Program-made: the position numbers and the translations under genes
Notes under the pieces: generated by a model
Seen by the model: the letters and a program-made list of their open reading frames with translations, nothing else
The model's database searches: none
What the model was told of the DNA's origin: nothing
NCBI GenBank assembly: GCA_964058845.1
Contig: CAXKVR010000206.1
Coordinates: 1-64,000 of the forward strand
Direction: 5' to 3'
From: Carex sylvatica
Taxonomy: Eukaryota; Streptophyta; Magnoliopsida; Poales; Cyperaceae
Length of the DNA stretch: 64,000 bases
Shown: positions 24,420 through 36,084 of the stretch, piece after piece
Position numbering within the stretch: position 1 is the first letter of the stretch
How the letters are laid out: every line of letters starts with the position of its first letter

Positions 24420-24559
24420 TACTCCTGTTTATATATTCCCCAATCAATCAATCAATCAAAGAACAATCTGCTATTATTCCTTACATCCAACAACAGCAAC
24501 TAACCTCTGAGCAAGATTTTAGATTTTCTACTACTAAATCAACCTATAATTCTCAACTT

Positions 24560-25140
24560 TTAAGGGGGGGAGGGGCTCAAAATATGGCTACTTAACAAAA
24601 ATAAAATCTTAACTAGAGCAATATTGCAATGTAAAGGATGGCTAGGGCCTACACAGTGATTACTGTGTGACCAAAATGTGGAGAAAACAGGTGAATGTGA
24701 TCACCTATTCTTGTTATGTCCTCGTGCATGCAAACTTTTATTTTGGATGGGGTTTTGTCAGGAGATATTCTGTACCTGTTGCACATTTCAGGATATAATC
24801 TCTTTTGCTGGTACATTGCTTCTACAGCAGCAGACTGCCTTTCTTGTGGTAGTTAGTGCTGTTTGTTGGGGCTCTTGGAATATGAGGAATGAACACTGGT
24901 TTACTGGCACAGTTCTGAAATCCGCTAGAAATATAAGCATACTGATATCTTCCTTTGTGAATTATTGGACAGGTTTGTGCAAGGCTGACACTCAAATTCT
25001 TTTGAATAATTGATTTCCAGAGAACATTGATGAGATTCCTATACAAACCTTGCCTCCTCTCAGCTGTTTATTAGACACAGAATCAAGCTCATGGTTGGTA
25101 CAATTGGTACCATTCTTGGAAGCTGAATAGTCTTTAGTTG
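24560..25140 (+). mobile_element. Third LINE 3' remnant
   Basis: Another plant LINE C-terminal region. Around 24600-24700 the frame reads KILTRAILQCKGWLGP, then after a stop CDQNVEKTGECDHLFLLC, then a VVSAVCWGSWNMRN motif and FVNYWTGL before a stop at about 25013. Stops inside the domain show it is dead. Its ends are not defined; the stacked LINEs to the left were inserted beside or into it. Confidence 0.7.
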
Positions 25141-25621
25141 TTTGTCTATGTAATAACATAGTAGCAGAGAATGTTTGATCTATTAATTTGTTTGAGATGT
25201 TTTACTGTGCAAAATATTCTTTAGGCAAAAATGTTTAACGTTTGTTGGATAGGTTTCTGTGTTTTATGGCACCAAATGCCAAGGATGCAACTCTGAAAAA
25301 AATGAAGTGTGTTTGTGTAGCTGAGGCGCATATTTTAGTGCTCCTTGGTGTTTTTTTTTTTGTTTTTGTTTGAAAAGTTCTTATTTTTTTTATTTTACTA
25401 CTAGCTGTAAAATCACATGGTTTATATTAGCTAATTAACAAGAGCTACAATTAATGGTCCAAGAAATATGAACAAAAATCATCATATAATTAACAAAGTG
25501 GACTCTTTATGCAATTTTACAAAATTAGTATGTATTGTATAATATTCTACAAAAACCTGCTATCAACAGCGAAAAGAAATTAAATAATTAACAAAGTGGA
25601 CTCTTTCAACTTCTGGTAACA
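25141..25621. other. Gene-free interval
   Basis: AT-rich sequence downstream of receptor kinase gene 1. It is probably partly 3' untranslated DNA of the kinase gene on the right side. A 20-base sequence (TTAACAAAGTGGACTCTTTA-like) occurs twice, near 25491 and 25588. No gene seen. Confidence 0.45.
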
Positions 25622-28249
25622 CTATCTTGGCCCTGACAGCTCGTGCGCTGACATGATAGATGGACACCCGCTATTTGCGTTCGAGGTTACATTCGATTCA
25701 ACAGTGATCTTGCTCATCTTCGTCAACTCATCTTCAATGTCTATTGTGCCACCACTACTAGAACTGCCATGACGACATCCACCATTCTTCCTCAAAGATC
25801 CTAGTGACTCAATTCGAGGCTCCCACACATCCATTGTCCCCTCGAGCATTGCAACAACTGAAGTCATGTTTGGCCGGAGCGCTGGTTCTTCATGTAAACA
25901 ACATAGTGCAGTTTTAACCACCCTTTCGACTTCACTGACGACAACATTCCCTTCCAACCTTGGGTCGGCCAATTCTTCATAGCATTTTTTCACATGCATT
26001 TCCAACGCAACCGAGGGAAAATACTCGCATCCCGTAACAGATGATCCACCAGTTGTTCTGGACCACTTTGATTGAGCATCAACACTCACAGGCTCGTTTC
26101 GGTTCTTTCTACCTCGTACCAGCTCAAGCAACACCATTCCAAAACTGTACACATCACTACGATCGGAAATTGCGGCATTCATGATCCACTCAGGTGCTAA
26201 GTACCCTCGAGTACCGCGCATTGTCGTGAACAAAACAGACTGCTCTGGTGTAATCAGTTTGGCAAGGCCAAAATCTGCTATCTTGACATGACCATCATCA
26301 TTTAACAAAATGTTCTCAGGCTTAATGTCACAATGCAGGATTATAGGTTGGCAACAGGAGTGCAGATATGTAATCCCACGGGCCGCACCGATTGCTACAT
26401 TCATTCTTTCAGACCAATTTAGTAACTTATCAGTCAGCCTAAACAGAGACTGGTCAATTGACCCGCGGTTCATGTATTCATAAATCAATAGCCGGTGCGA
26501 GCTCTGGGCACAGTAGCCACGCAATCGAACCAGGTTCACGTGGTGAATATTCCCAATTACGGCGATCTCTGTGCAAAATTCTTTCCTCCCTTGCACACCG
26601 ACTCCTTCTATCTTCTTCACCGCAACTTCACTTTTGTCAGTTAATTCTCCTTTATACACTGAACCAAATCCACCAGAACCTATCTTTGTCTGGAAATTTC
26701 CGGTTATCTCTTCGACTTGCTCACAAGTGAACCTTGTTGGTAAACCTGGTATCAATATCTCATCAGTATCATCACTGTTTTCTGAGAATAGGTAATCCGA
26801 ATCAGATATTGCTCTCGAGTTGTCATTTGCATTAAACGTTCTGGTCATTTTTATTTTTTTATTTTGCTTGTTTCGATGACACATAATAAAAGACACTCCA
26901 ACAACTAGTGCCAGCAGAAAGGCAATGATGGATGGAGTCAAAATTGCCACATTGTTTTTAGATGACGAGTTAAGTGATTGTTTTGATCTATGTATCTTGA
27001 TGTATGCTAAGAAATTTGCCGATTCTCTTGTGCTTGCGTTGGTAAGGGATCCAAATCGTTGTAACGAAAGAAAACATGATTGGGATGAAATGTCAAAGAA
27101 ATATCCCGAGCACGAGCAATTGCTTGAACAAAGATTCTGGCAATTGGGCATGTTCATTCCAGAGGCTACTGGGTTCCTATATTTGTTTGCAAAATATGTA
27201 ATCCCGCTTCCGACAAACATATAAGATATATGTGAGCTAGCACATGAAGTATTGGAGGCCGTAAGCATACCTTTGTTTGGTGTGCATCCACTGGATTGAG
27301 CAGAGGATGCAAACTGAGGTGGACAGCTGCAGCTGGAAGAGTTACCCGAGAGCGAGCATAGGCCGAGGGGCCCACAAGATAACGGCAAGTCACAACTATC
27401 TCTTGGTGCCACAAACACATTTGCAAGAGAGTTCGAAGAGTTCGCTGCAGGATAGCTCATTATCTTAAGTCGGCCATCCGAGCCCAATTGTATTATACGA
27501 AATGGTGCCGCTGGCAATGGGATTTGAAAGACAACATCTCCATTTAGTGCAAGGAGGTAAATGCCCGAGTCGTTGCTGGCCATAAGCGCAACCGCAACCG
27601 ATGCATCTCTGTTCTTGACAGTGCTTGTTTCATTTGAAAACTGCCAATAGCTGGAGCCCATCCAGTTTAGTAAGGCATCATTTGAAGTGACGTCGAGCCT
27701 GTAATAGCCCTGACTGAGATCTGAGTCAGAGGCAACAGAGGAAGAAAGATATAACCCTGCCGGGAGGAGTTGGCCCGAGATGAAAGTATCTGTCGGGTGG
27801 TCAAATGACTGCCAGAGCGTGTTGTTGGTCATGTCGAGCAACATTAAATTGCCCGTGTCAAGAAGTCGTAACGCAGAAACATTAGATTTGAAGGAAGGGG
27901 TAGACCATAGCACATCACCATTTGAGTAACCAACCGTTAACCCTTCGGGTGTAAGGTTTACCCGGCTCTCTCGATCGGGCATTGGCTCATTGCGATTGGC
28001 GGTCCAAACCACCGTTTCGGTCGGTACATGCAATACCGATAAATAAAGTCGTGTCTGTTGCGTGCCCGGCTTGTATACCTGGCCTTCAAAATTGCCGTTA
28101 CGAGATTGAAGAAAAGTGCCATAGGATTTGATGTAGAGGAGGCTCGATACGCTAATTGTCGGGTACATGTATTCGATATAGACAGGGGCCTCGGCATAGG
28201 CGCCATGAAATTGGAAGAAGAGTGGAAGAAGGATGAAGATGATAGACAT
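25622..28249 (-). CDS. G-type lectin S-receptor-like Ser/Thr kinase 1 (At5g35370-like)
   Basis: Intact single-exon gene of 875 residues for a plasma-membrane receptor kinase. Residues 1-19 are a signal peptide. The B-lectin-type region (about 30-170) includes WTANRNEPMPD and DTGNLMLLD. A cysteine-rich EGF/PAN-like region (286-395) contains CGPLGLC and CSSNCSC. The membrane span is about 434-456. The kinase domain (about 518-800) has a glycine loop GSGGFG (524-529), K545, E561, HCDIKPEN (639-646), DFG (659-661) and APE (685-687), so it should be active. The residue before the catalytic Asp is Cys, which makes it a non-RD kinase. The C-terminus ends LSGPR, as in its paralogue. It most resembles Arabidopsis At5g35370, whose ligand I do not know. 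The start is favoured because it gives a clean signal peptide. A TTGACT W-box core (28390-28395) and a GA repeat lie upstream. Confidence 0.93.
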   Translation of the reverse strand: MSIIFILLPLFFQFHGAYAEAPVYIEYMYPTISVSSLLYIKSYGTFLQSRNGNFEGQVYKPGTQQTRLYLSVLHVPTETVVWTANRNEPMPDRESRVNLTPEGLTVGYSNGDVLWSTPSFKSNVSALRLLDTGNLMLLDMTNNTLWQSFDHPTDTFISGQLLPAGLYLSSSVASDSDLSQGYYRLDVTSNDALLNWMGSSYWQFSNETSTVKNRDASVAVALMASNDSGIYLLALNGDVVFQIPLPAAPFRIIQLGSDGRLKIMSYPAANSSNSLANVFVAPRDSCDLPLSCGPLGLCSLSGNSSSCSCPPQFASSAQSSGCTPNKGMLTASNTSCASSHISYMFVGSGITYFANKYRNPVASGMNMPNCQNLCSSNCSCSGYFFDISSQSCFLSLQRFGSLTNASTRESANFLAYIKIHRSKQSLNSSSKNNVAILTPSIIAFLLALVVGVSFIMCHRNKQNKKIKMTRTFNANDNSRAISDSDYLFSENSDDTDEILIPGLPTRFTCEQVEEITGNFQTKIGSGGFGSVYKGELTDKSEVAVKKIEGVGVQGRKEFCTEIAVIGNIHHVNLVRLRGYCAQSSHRLLIYEYMNRGSIDQSLFRLTDKLLNWSERMNVAIGAARGITYLHSCCQPIILHCDIKPENILLNDDGHVKIADFGLAKLITPEQSVLFTTMRGTRGYLAPEWIMNAAISDRSDVYSFGMVLLELVRGRKNRNEPVSVDAQSKWSRTTGGSSVTGCEYFPSVALEMHVKKCYEELADPRLEGNVVVSEVERVVKTALCCLHEEPALRPNMTSVVAMLEGTMDVWEPRIESLGSLRKNGGCRHGSSSSGGTIDIEDELTKMSKITVESNVTSNANSGCPSIMSAHELSGPR

Positions 28250-28321
28250 TAGTGCTTGTAAGTGAACTCATCAAGGAGACAGGAGATTGGAATTGTTTGA
28301 TAGCGTGAAAGGTCACAGCCG

Positions 28322-28323
<2 letters not shown>

Positions 28324-28350
<27 letters not shown>
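28324..28350. repeat. GA microsatellite in the leader of kinase gene 1
   Basis: About 13 GA units, 75-100 bp upstream of the start codon of the minus-strand gene. Its transcript-sense version is a CT run, common in plant 5' leaders. Confidence 0.85.
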
Positions 28351-28353
<3 letters not shown>

Positions 28354-28631
28354 TGGATGCCATTTTTTGGTTGGTTGGAGTAGAGAGAGTTGACTTGGTG
28401 CCTACAATTATTGATTCCCGCTCTAATTTTGTTTCTATTGTTATTTAAAAATGAGTAATTTATTAGAATTTAGAAGTCATTTAGTTTCATTAATTTATTG
28501 AGCTGATGAAGTTCGGTTTGGCAAGTTGCCCAGTGCATGTACAGTCGATAACTACATAAAAAAGCTGTAAGATTCCATTGGTTAAGAATTGATTTTGTTC
28601 TCCGTTTTCTTCTAATTAGAGATAGCAACTA

Positions 28632-29797
28632 TCCTCCCTACTAAATAGCATGCTATTTTTTTTGAGAACCAACCCTCTATTTGTCCAGAGAAGATCCGAG
28701 CCGTTGATTCTATAAATCTCAGCCACTCATCAAAACAGATCTTAATCTCAGCCTTTAATAAATAATTTTGATTTTATACATCTGTTTCATGTTGTCAAAC
28801 GTGTAGAAATCTAAATTTAGTGATTTATATCTATGCTACATATAATGCCACACAGAAATTGTATCACTGAATCTTCTTTTTTCCACGCGTTTTCTACTGT
28901 TTTCACGCGTTTTCTACTTTTCCGAATTCCTATCCTCTGCGGTACCTCAAACTTTGCGTGACTTTATGGAAAATCTCAACTGTTCAAATATTTTATGCAC
29001 AAATCTCAAAGCTCATTAATACTGGCGCCTGCGCTACCCCCGAATAGGCACCCGACACGTGGGTCAAGCAAAGGTTGAGATAGCGCAGAGGCTCGTGCCG
29101 GTGCCTATTCCCGAGATATCTCAACTTTTGCTTGACCCACGTGTCGGGTGCCTATTCGGGGGTAGCGCAGGCGCCAGTATTATTGGGCTTCGAGATTCGT
29201 GCAGAAATTATTTGAACGGCTCTGGATATCTCAACTTTTGCGTGCCTATTCGTGCAGAAGTATTATTGAGCTTCGAGATTCGTGTAGACTGTATTTGAAC
29301 GGTTTAGATTTTCCAAAAAGTAAAGGCAAAATTTAAGATATCTCAGATGATATGAATTTCCTTCCCCATGCATCCCTTTCTCATTTCCAACGATGGCACT
29401 GATTTCTTTGTGAAAATAATATCTTCATTATTCTCCTTATATTTTTTTAATTTGTAATTTTAAATGGATGTATTTGAGTTTATGCAAAATTATTTTTCAG
29501 ATATTGATTTGCAAATTGCATTAATGTAGGAGTTTTGCAATTAAGAAATGAAATTGATTTCAATTATTTCAGAATAGTTGTTTGCAATTGCAAATCAACT
29601 GCATCAATAGAGATGCCGTAATATAGTATTAAACTCTAAGGTTATAATTTACTTTGTGAAACAAGTGATTCAGCACCTCATATTGTGCTTGGTGAAACTG
29701 ACATTGACACTGAGTCTGATTAATTGCTTTGTTCATTTATTTATTTCAAATAAAATAATATTTCAACCCCCGTTGCAACGCACGGGCACTGGACTAG
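28632..29797 (+). mobile_element. Non-autonomous Helitron
   Basis: Begins TCCTCCCTACTAAATAGCAT after an A and ends CTAG before a T (insertion between A and T, no target duplication). A GC-rich hairpin-forming stretch CCCGTTGCAACGCACGGG lies about 10 bases before the end, as in plant Helitrons. The first 250 bp are homologous to the Helitron at 42178-43741. It has no Rep/helicase gene. It carries a GC-rich inverted repeat (28980-29220). The right end is well supported and the left end rests on the homology. Confidence 0.78.
28980..29220. repeat. Long GC-rich hairpin inside the Helitron
   Basis: Left arm 28980-29083 and right arm 29114-29220 are inverted copies. The inner 65 bp are nearly perfect (CCCGACACGTGGGTCAAGC against its complement) and the outer part is looser; the loop is about 30 bases. 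The inner arms are far richer in GC than the neighbourhood and each contains an ACACGTGGG G-box/ABRE-like core. A third partial copy of the right arm follows at 29228-29315. It could fold into a stable RNA hairpin if transcribed; expression is not known. Confidence 0.85.
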
Positions 29798-29816
29798 TAT
29801 ATATAAAGAGAGAGAG

Positions 29817-30212
29817 TAAGGCTACGGTGCTATGGGTTGCATAGAGGGTCTCTATACAACGGCTTAATATTTGAGTTTTCAAAATTATAACGGTCGATCT
29901 GAACTGTTCAACATGATCTCCATATGAATATGTGCTTGAAAATCAAATTTTATATTTTTTAGAATTTTTTTACTATTTTTTAGATAGGTAGAAATCAAAT
30001 ATCTGAATAGTACAGAATTTTTTAGATCAAGTGATTTTTTATCTATCTAAAAAGATAGTAAAAATATTTTAAAAAATATAAAATTTGGTATGCAAGTACA
30101 TATGGAGATCATGTTCAACGGTTTGGATCGACCGTTAGAATTTTGAAAACTCGAATATTGAGCCGTTGCATAGAGGCCTTCTATATATGTAACCCATAGC
30201 AGCGTAGCCTTA
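29817..30212. mobile_element. Mutator-like MITE, 396 bp
   Basis: Arms of over 100 bp: TAAGGCTACGGTGCTATGGG at the left and its inverted counterpart ending CAGCGTAGCCTTA at the right. Internal words ATGATCTCCATATGAATATG and CATATGGAGATCATGTTCAA mirror each other. It is related to the elements at 37574-37974 and 42596-43016. The target is a TA/GA simple repeat, so the duplication cannot be read. Confidence 0.8.
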
Positions 30213-30235
30213 CTATATATATAGAGAGAGAGAGA

Positions 30236-31122
30236 GACTAATATGCATTCGTATGCATATGGGCTAAAAAACATACGGTCCAAATTTGAAATTTCAAAAT
30301 TCAAAAAGTCGATCTAAACCGTTCATCTTGTTCTCCATATTAATATGTACTTGGAGATCAAATTTTATATTTTTCTGAATTTTTTTACTATTTATTAAAT
30401 CACTTTGAAAATTATTGATCGTGGCTTAACAAAACATAAAATCAGCAGCCACCGTTGAATCAATAATTTTCAAAGTGGCTTAATCTCTCCTCCTTATTAA
30501 GGAGCCTAATGTCTAGATCCTGCAAGGGTCCTGATTTACTGTTTTTTTTTCGAAAGGATGCTCAGTCGTTGAATTTTCAGATCGCACATAGACGAATTTT
30601 TCAAATTATGCGCTTCAACACTTAAGCATGCACTGGTCGCGCCGCATATGATCCCAACGCCGGTAGACCGCGCGTCGCACTCGTGGACCGCGCCTCTGAA
30701 CCATGCACGGCGCCTGTGGACCACGCCTGTGCACCGCGCACCCTTTTTTCTGCTGAAGGCTGTATTCGAACCTAGTTGGGTTCTGTTGATGCCAAAATTC
30801 TTACCACTACACTAGAGTTAGATTTGTGCAGCACGTATTTGAACGGTTGATTTTTAAAAAGGTCACACAAATAATGAAATAATGAAACGCTTGATCTTCT
30901 TCATTTTATAATATTTTATAATAAAATAATCTGTTTCTGTTGCAACACACGGGTACGATACTAGTAAATAGTAAAAAATTCAGAAAAATATAAAATTTGG
31001 TCTCCAAGCACATATTAATATGGAGAACAAGATGAATGATTCAGATCGACTTTCTAGATTTTGAAATTTTAAATTTGGACCGTATGTATTTCAGCCCATA
31101 TACATACGAATGCATATTAGTC
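30236..31122. mobile_element. MITE interrupted by a Helitron
   Basis: A long-arm MITE. The left end GACTAATATGCATTCGTATG mirrors the right end CATACGAATGCATATTAGTC. The two halves, 30236-30483 and 30965-31122, are separated by the Helitron at 30484-30964. The uninterrupted relative at 42596-43016 has AGTGGCTTAATAAATAGTAA exactly where the insertion lies, so the break point is certain. Without the insert it is about 406 bp. Confidence 0.82.
30484..30964 (+). mobile_element. Short Helitron (481 bp) nested in the MITE
   Basis: Starts TCTCTCCTCCTTATTAAGGA after A and ends GGTACGATACTAG before T. The preceding stretch TGTTGCAACACACGGG matches the end of the Helitron at 28632-29797. Its limits follow from comparison with the unbroken MITE at 42596-43016. 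No protein is encoded. The centre (30600-30745) is GC-rich with repeated GCGCC/ACCGCGC words and may be captured host DNA. Confidence 0.85.
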
Positions 31123-34100
31123 GCGCTCTCTATATATATATAGAGTGAATAGATATATATAGAGTGAATAGAGTGACTAATGTGCATTCGTATGCTAAAT
31201 TTTTTGAATTTATACTTAATGGTAAAAAAAAAGAATATTATACTTAATGGTAAATTTTTTGAATTTATACTTCCTAGTTTGTCTTTGTAGATGTCTAGCT
31301 AATTGGCTGCAGCTGCTTATAAAGCAAATTTAGCAATCAAATTTAGACAAAAAATTTAACATGTTGTTTTGTTCAAGTATTATTCACTGATAGCCACTAT
31401 CAGTTTTTTCAAAAAAATAAAAAAAATCAGCAATTTAATTTTGATAGCAATTTGACGCTTAACGTCGCAAATTACACTATCAAATTGAGTAGAATTAGGA
31501 TGTTATGAAGCTCACGAGTCTTCAAAACCGATCAAATTAATATAAAATGACACATTCAAACTATTAAAATTAATCTATTTTATGAATAATGCACTTACAT
31601 ATAAATTTTATTACATTTTGAAATTAATTTATATAAAATAACTCAAACCATTAGTTTTTAAAAAAAATTATAAGTTAATTTTAATACGTTAATTTTTTAT
31701 ATTTTTTTTAATCGTTAACTTTATATGCTAAATTAATTCAAAATTATATATATAAAATTATAAATACATCACTTCCATCACATACTGTTTTTAACGCAGC
31801 TCTTCATGTAAAATAATTAAATAAATGTTCTGTTAACGGACGATGTATATATTATACATGTGCGGGTCGTAATCAACTAAATCCAAATAGAAGAGTTCCC
31901 TATATTATATAGTACCAGTGTTGTAAATAACGGTATGCGGTCGTCATACAGATATAGTATTATAAAGTGATTAATTAAGAATAATTAAGAATAATTAAGA
32001 ATAATTAGAAATAATCGGCCGATTAATTGAAAAAATATGTGATGATTTAATTATTATTAATAACTAATTAACCGATTAATCAGCATAAACAGATGTTTTT
32101 TTTACAACAATGTACTATATAATCCATGATCCCAAGGTAAAAAGTTGTTATTGAGAACTTTCGTGTAAAGTAGGTTCACCTAATTTGAAGCAAAAAAAAA
32201 AAAAAAAAAAGCAGCAGCATCTAATAATTTATGAAGCTACCCCTGATCTCGCCTATTATAAAAGTTTGATACTCTCCTATGTGAATGTTTTCTCTCCTTA
32301 AAAAGCTCCATCATCGTGGACTCCACAGCAAATGCGAAACCAGAACTTTTATTGGACAAAATTTTAGTATGAAACCAATTTTATAATTATTTTGAATATT
32401 AAGTACAATTATAGAAAAACCTCATTTTTTTAACCTAGCATGTGACAATCTAAAAAATAAATATCACCGGAATTTAGTTACCACAATTTGTAGTCAATAC
32501 TATATCATTTTTAGTGATGGGAAAATGTCATATATTTCTCACTATATTGTGTCCGTCATTTTTTGAACTTAATATTTATTTTTAAGTAAATTAATAACAT
32601 ACTACTTCAATTACAAGTTGGATGTCAAACATTATTTTTTTTATCCTAGTATAGGAGCAACTTATAGCAAACAGCTTTCACCTTTGAGCCTTTGAGGAAA
32701 CTTTTTTATAAACCATACTTAAAAATAATAATTTTACAAAAACAACATGATAATTTTTTTTTTACAAAAAACATAAGAACTGAAGTGTCATTTCAGTCCG
32801 TTATTTTTTTTCGGGACTGAAATGACAATTCAGTCCAAGGTGGTTTTACAGACTTTTCAACAAAACTGGTGTGACCGTTGGTGTAACACCACGGACTGAA
32901 ATGACATTAGAAATATTAGAAATGTTGAATATTCCATCATTAATTGACCTCCTAATTAAATTTAAATTTAATTGATCTGTATAAATTAAATTATAAAAAG
33001 ATTTTGATTCTTTTGTATAGCTGGAAATCACATGTCAAGGTAGAATGAGATCCTATTATCCTAACAAAATCTCACATTCAACAGGGAAGAGAATTAGTTG
33101 TTGACATGATTCGTCTCTCACAGGCCGAGATAAATAGTTCAATTACTTAAAATTTAACTAAATTAAAGGTTTACAAAGCACATTTTTTTTGCTCACCGTA
33201 AAATAGATATTTCCATAAATGATGATGTGTCCATCATAGAAAACACTAAAAAGGATCTTTTTTTAATGACGTGACAAAAAACAATAACTAATGCTATCTG
33301 TATGCTATCTCTAAGTAATATTCAACGAAATTTTTATTTATATAATTAAAAAAATAATCACAATTTGCTCAGATTTCATTTTCAGCACGTCCGCAGTTTG
33401 AAACTGCAGACCAACATTGAAGTGAAACTGTAGACACATTTTTTTTTTTTTTTCAACGGTGAAGGGTTGAATCTTTGTTAGAATTATTAATGAGCGCTAT
33501 TCATATGTTATGATTCCGTATTTCATAGGAAAACAAAGTCATAATTTTCTCACTTTGTTAGATTTTGAAAGACACATATTGATAAAAAAAAATATAAAAA
33601 TGATGTTCTGACAAAAGCAAAAAAAAAAAAAAAAATAGAAATGAGTCCACAGTTTCGAATTACGTACACTCATTTTTTATCCGCAATTTAAAATTGCAGA
33701 TATGATAAAAATGAAATTTCCAAAATTGTAATTATTCAGTTTATCTTTGTTTTTAAATGGAGAAAATAAAATTTTCGAAATATTTACACACTTAACAACC
33801 ATACTCTTATGTTTTGGTTCATAATTTAATTTACTGTCGGTATTTTAAACATCCATAACATCTGTTTTAATATTATATCTACAACTTTAAAACAAATTCT
33901 TGTAGTGAAACTAAATCAATCGATTTTTTTACCATGTATATCATCTTAATAACGATCGAGTTTTGATTTCCATAATTTCGTAATGCATTAAATTCTCTCT
34001 AAGTCTAATTCTCAAACCCCAACTCCCACCCATCATATCATTTAATACTCTTTTTTACTATATTCAATTGCTTTTCAATATACGATATTAACAAGAGATA

Positions 34101-34169
34101 AAATATTTGATTATTAAAATTCGAAGTATTATTATCATAAATACCTAGGAATGTCGCACACTTGATTGG
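31123..34169. other. Gene-free AT-rich interval
   Basis: No gene recognised in 3 kb of AT-rich DNA. Notable parts are a short tandem repeat AATTAAGAATAATTAAGAAT (31966-32010), a duplicated ACTTAATGGTAAA stretch (31205-31280), an imperfect repeat around GGACTGAAATGACA (32813-32905), and homopolymer A/T runs at 32189, 33438 and 33618. Confidence 0.5.
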
Positions 34170-34344
34170 GGAAATAAATCTGCTGCAATTCTATCATGCG
34201 ATTCTAATTTTAACTGTTTATATATTTTGAGATTCATGCACAAAAATTCTATCTTTTTAAGATTCGTATAATCTAATAAATTAAGAGTTGAAATTGGAAT
34301 GACAAGAGCCTGCGATCCTGTAAGATCGCAACCGATTTGCTTCT
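34170..34344. mobile_element. MITE, AAATAAATCTGCTG family, copy 1
   Basis: 175 bp with left end GGAAATAAATCTGCTGCAAT and a degenerate inverted right end (GATCGCAACCGATTTGCTTCT). A perfect 9-bp duplication CTTGATTGG flanks it (34161-34169 and 34345-34353). The 9-bp size suggests a Mutator-like origin. Relatives lie at 35630-35833 and 51524-51686. Confidence 0.82.
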
Positions 34345-34983
34345 CTTGATTGGTCTCAACCAAAAGTGTTTAATTTCACCAGCAGTGGTGACGATAGCGG
34401 ATAGCTTGATCTATGTCATGATTTATTTGATTTATTTTTTATTAAAGAGTTCGGTAGACTTCAACATCACCAAATATTTAATTTACGAAAATTAAATCTA
34501 TATCTCTCTGTAAAGATAACAGAGTTTATGTCATTGCACTAAATTTGTAATTTTAAAATATATCATAATAAATTTTTTAGTTTTAAACATTTTGCAAGAA
34601 TATATAATATTATGAATTTATTTTTTACCTTTTTTATTGCTCTAAATTAAAAAAAAGATCAGCATAACTAGATTCCGTAGGTCTATCCCTTTCTTCCGTA
34701 TGCTATATATATCAGCTAATATATATATAGGTTGATAATTACATAAGCTAGCTAATTATTTAAATAATATACCTTATGTTGACCATGGAAACAGACAAAG
34801 TAGCTATTAATTTCATGATGTTGACCATGGAAAAGGAAAGTTGGTATTAATTTCATGATGTTACAATTATGCCAGGTCAAATATTATAACTACAAAGAAC
34901 TAGATAAAGTGGCTAATAATTAAGAGAAATAGAAAGCTGTCAAGCAAAATGCTTAATATTAATGTGCTTGATGTTCTAGTATA

Positions 34984-35484
34984 TAGGGGTGTTCATTGAG
35001 TCTGGTTTAATCGGTTTTGAATCAAACTGAATTAGTTTGAACTAAATGGTTTGGTTTTTTGAGTTCATTGGTTCAGTTCGGTTTGCTTTTTAAAACCGAA
35101 TTATAAGTTTGGTTCAATTCGGTTTGGAATTTTCAAAACCGAAATAACCGAACCGACTAAACTTTTAAATATTATGAATTTAGTCCGGGCCAACCCGGTT
35201 TATTTCTTAATACTCCGATTTTTTCTTAAATAATTATTTTAAATACTTAGGTTTATTTCTTAATACTCGGTTTATTTCTTAATATACTTCGATTTATTAT
35301 AAATTAATTACTTTAAATAAAAAAAATATTATATTTCGATTTGAACCGAACAAACTGAAATAAAACTTTGGTTCAGTTCGGTTCAGTTGCAATACTAAAT
35401 TGATTCAGTTCTGTTTTATTTTTAAAACCGAATTATAACTTTGATTTGTCTGTTTCAACTGAACCGAACTAATGAACACCCCAA
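34984..35484. mobile_element. hAT-type MITE rich in GGTTCGGTT words
   Basis: Starts TAGGGGTGTTCATT and ends AATGAACACCCCAA. The flanking 8-mers CTAGTATA and CTAGCATA (34976-34983, 35485-35492) differ at one base, consistent with the 8-bp duplication of hAT elements. The interior has many copies of TTCGGTTCAGTT and AACCGAACC words in both orientations. No coding capacity. Confidence 0.75.
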
Positions 35485-35629
35485 CTAGCATAGGTTAACA
35501 AAAAATAAAAAAATATTACTAAGCTTAAGTAACATTGGAGACTTTTTATTTTCTTGGTTTTTTTGTTAGTAAAAACAAGCGTTCAAACACACTTAAAACA
35601 CTGCTTCAAAAACACACCCCGTCAAACTA

Positions 35630-35833
35630 GGGAATAAATCTGCTGCGATCAGATGAACAGTATCATGAAATCTCTGTTTTTTCAAATCTAACTATCGATT
35701 TATTTTGAGATGCATGCACAGAAAAATTAGCTATTTGAAGATACGTGCACAGAAAAAATTGAACGGTTAGATTTGAAAAATAGAGATTTCAAAGTACCGT
35801 TCATCTAATTCGAATCGCAGCAGATTTATTCCC
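35630..35833. mobile_element. MITE, AAATAAATCTGCTG family, copy 2
   Basis: 204 bp from GGGAATAAATCTGCTGCGAT to its inverted copy ATCGCAGCAGATTTATTCCC (with one base added). Flanked by GTCAAACTA and GTCAAACCA, a 9-bp target duplication with one mismatch. The interior is itself a long imperfect hairpin. Confidence 0.87.
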
Positions 35834-36084
35834 GTCAAACCAAAGCTGGATTGGATTAGTGTTAAAATTTAATTCCTAAATCTTCAATGTAGAATATAAT
35901 ACTACCATTTGACCGTAACCTCGGTGACATAAACTTAGAGACTTAATAGATTGTTTTAAATTTCTAAATTAGTTGCCGCCAATTACCTAACCATAAAAAA
36001 AATAAAAAAATATTGACATTGTTAATAAATCTTATCATTCTAGAGTAACTTTCACGGCTGTCAGCACATATTGACTAGTATTAA

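Noticed and set aside
26458..28252. Plus-strand frames opposite kinase gene 1
   Set aside because: They are shadows of the minus-strand coding sequence with no recognisable domain. The same holds opposite genes 2 and 3.
28980..29220. Calling the hairpin a microRNA gene
   Set aside because: The stem is much longer than typical plant precursors and no mature sequence is recognised. Only small-RNA data could support this.
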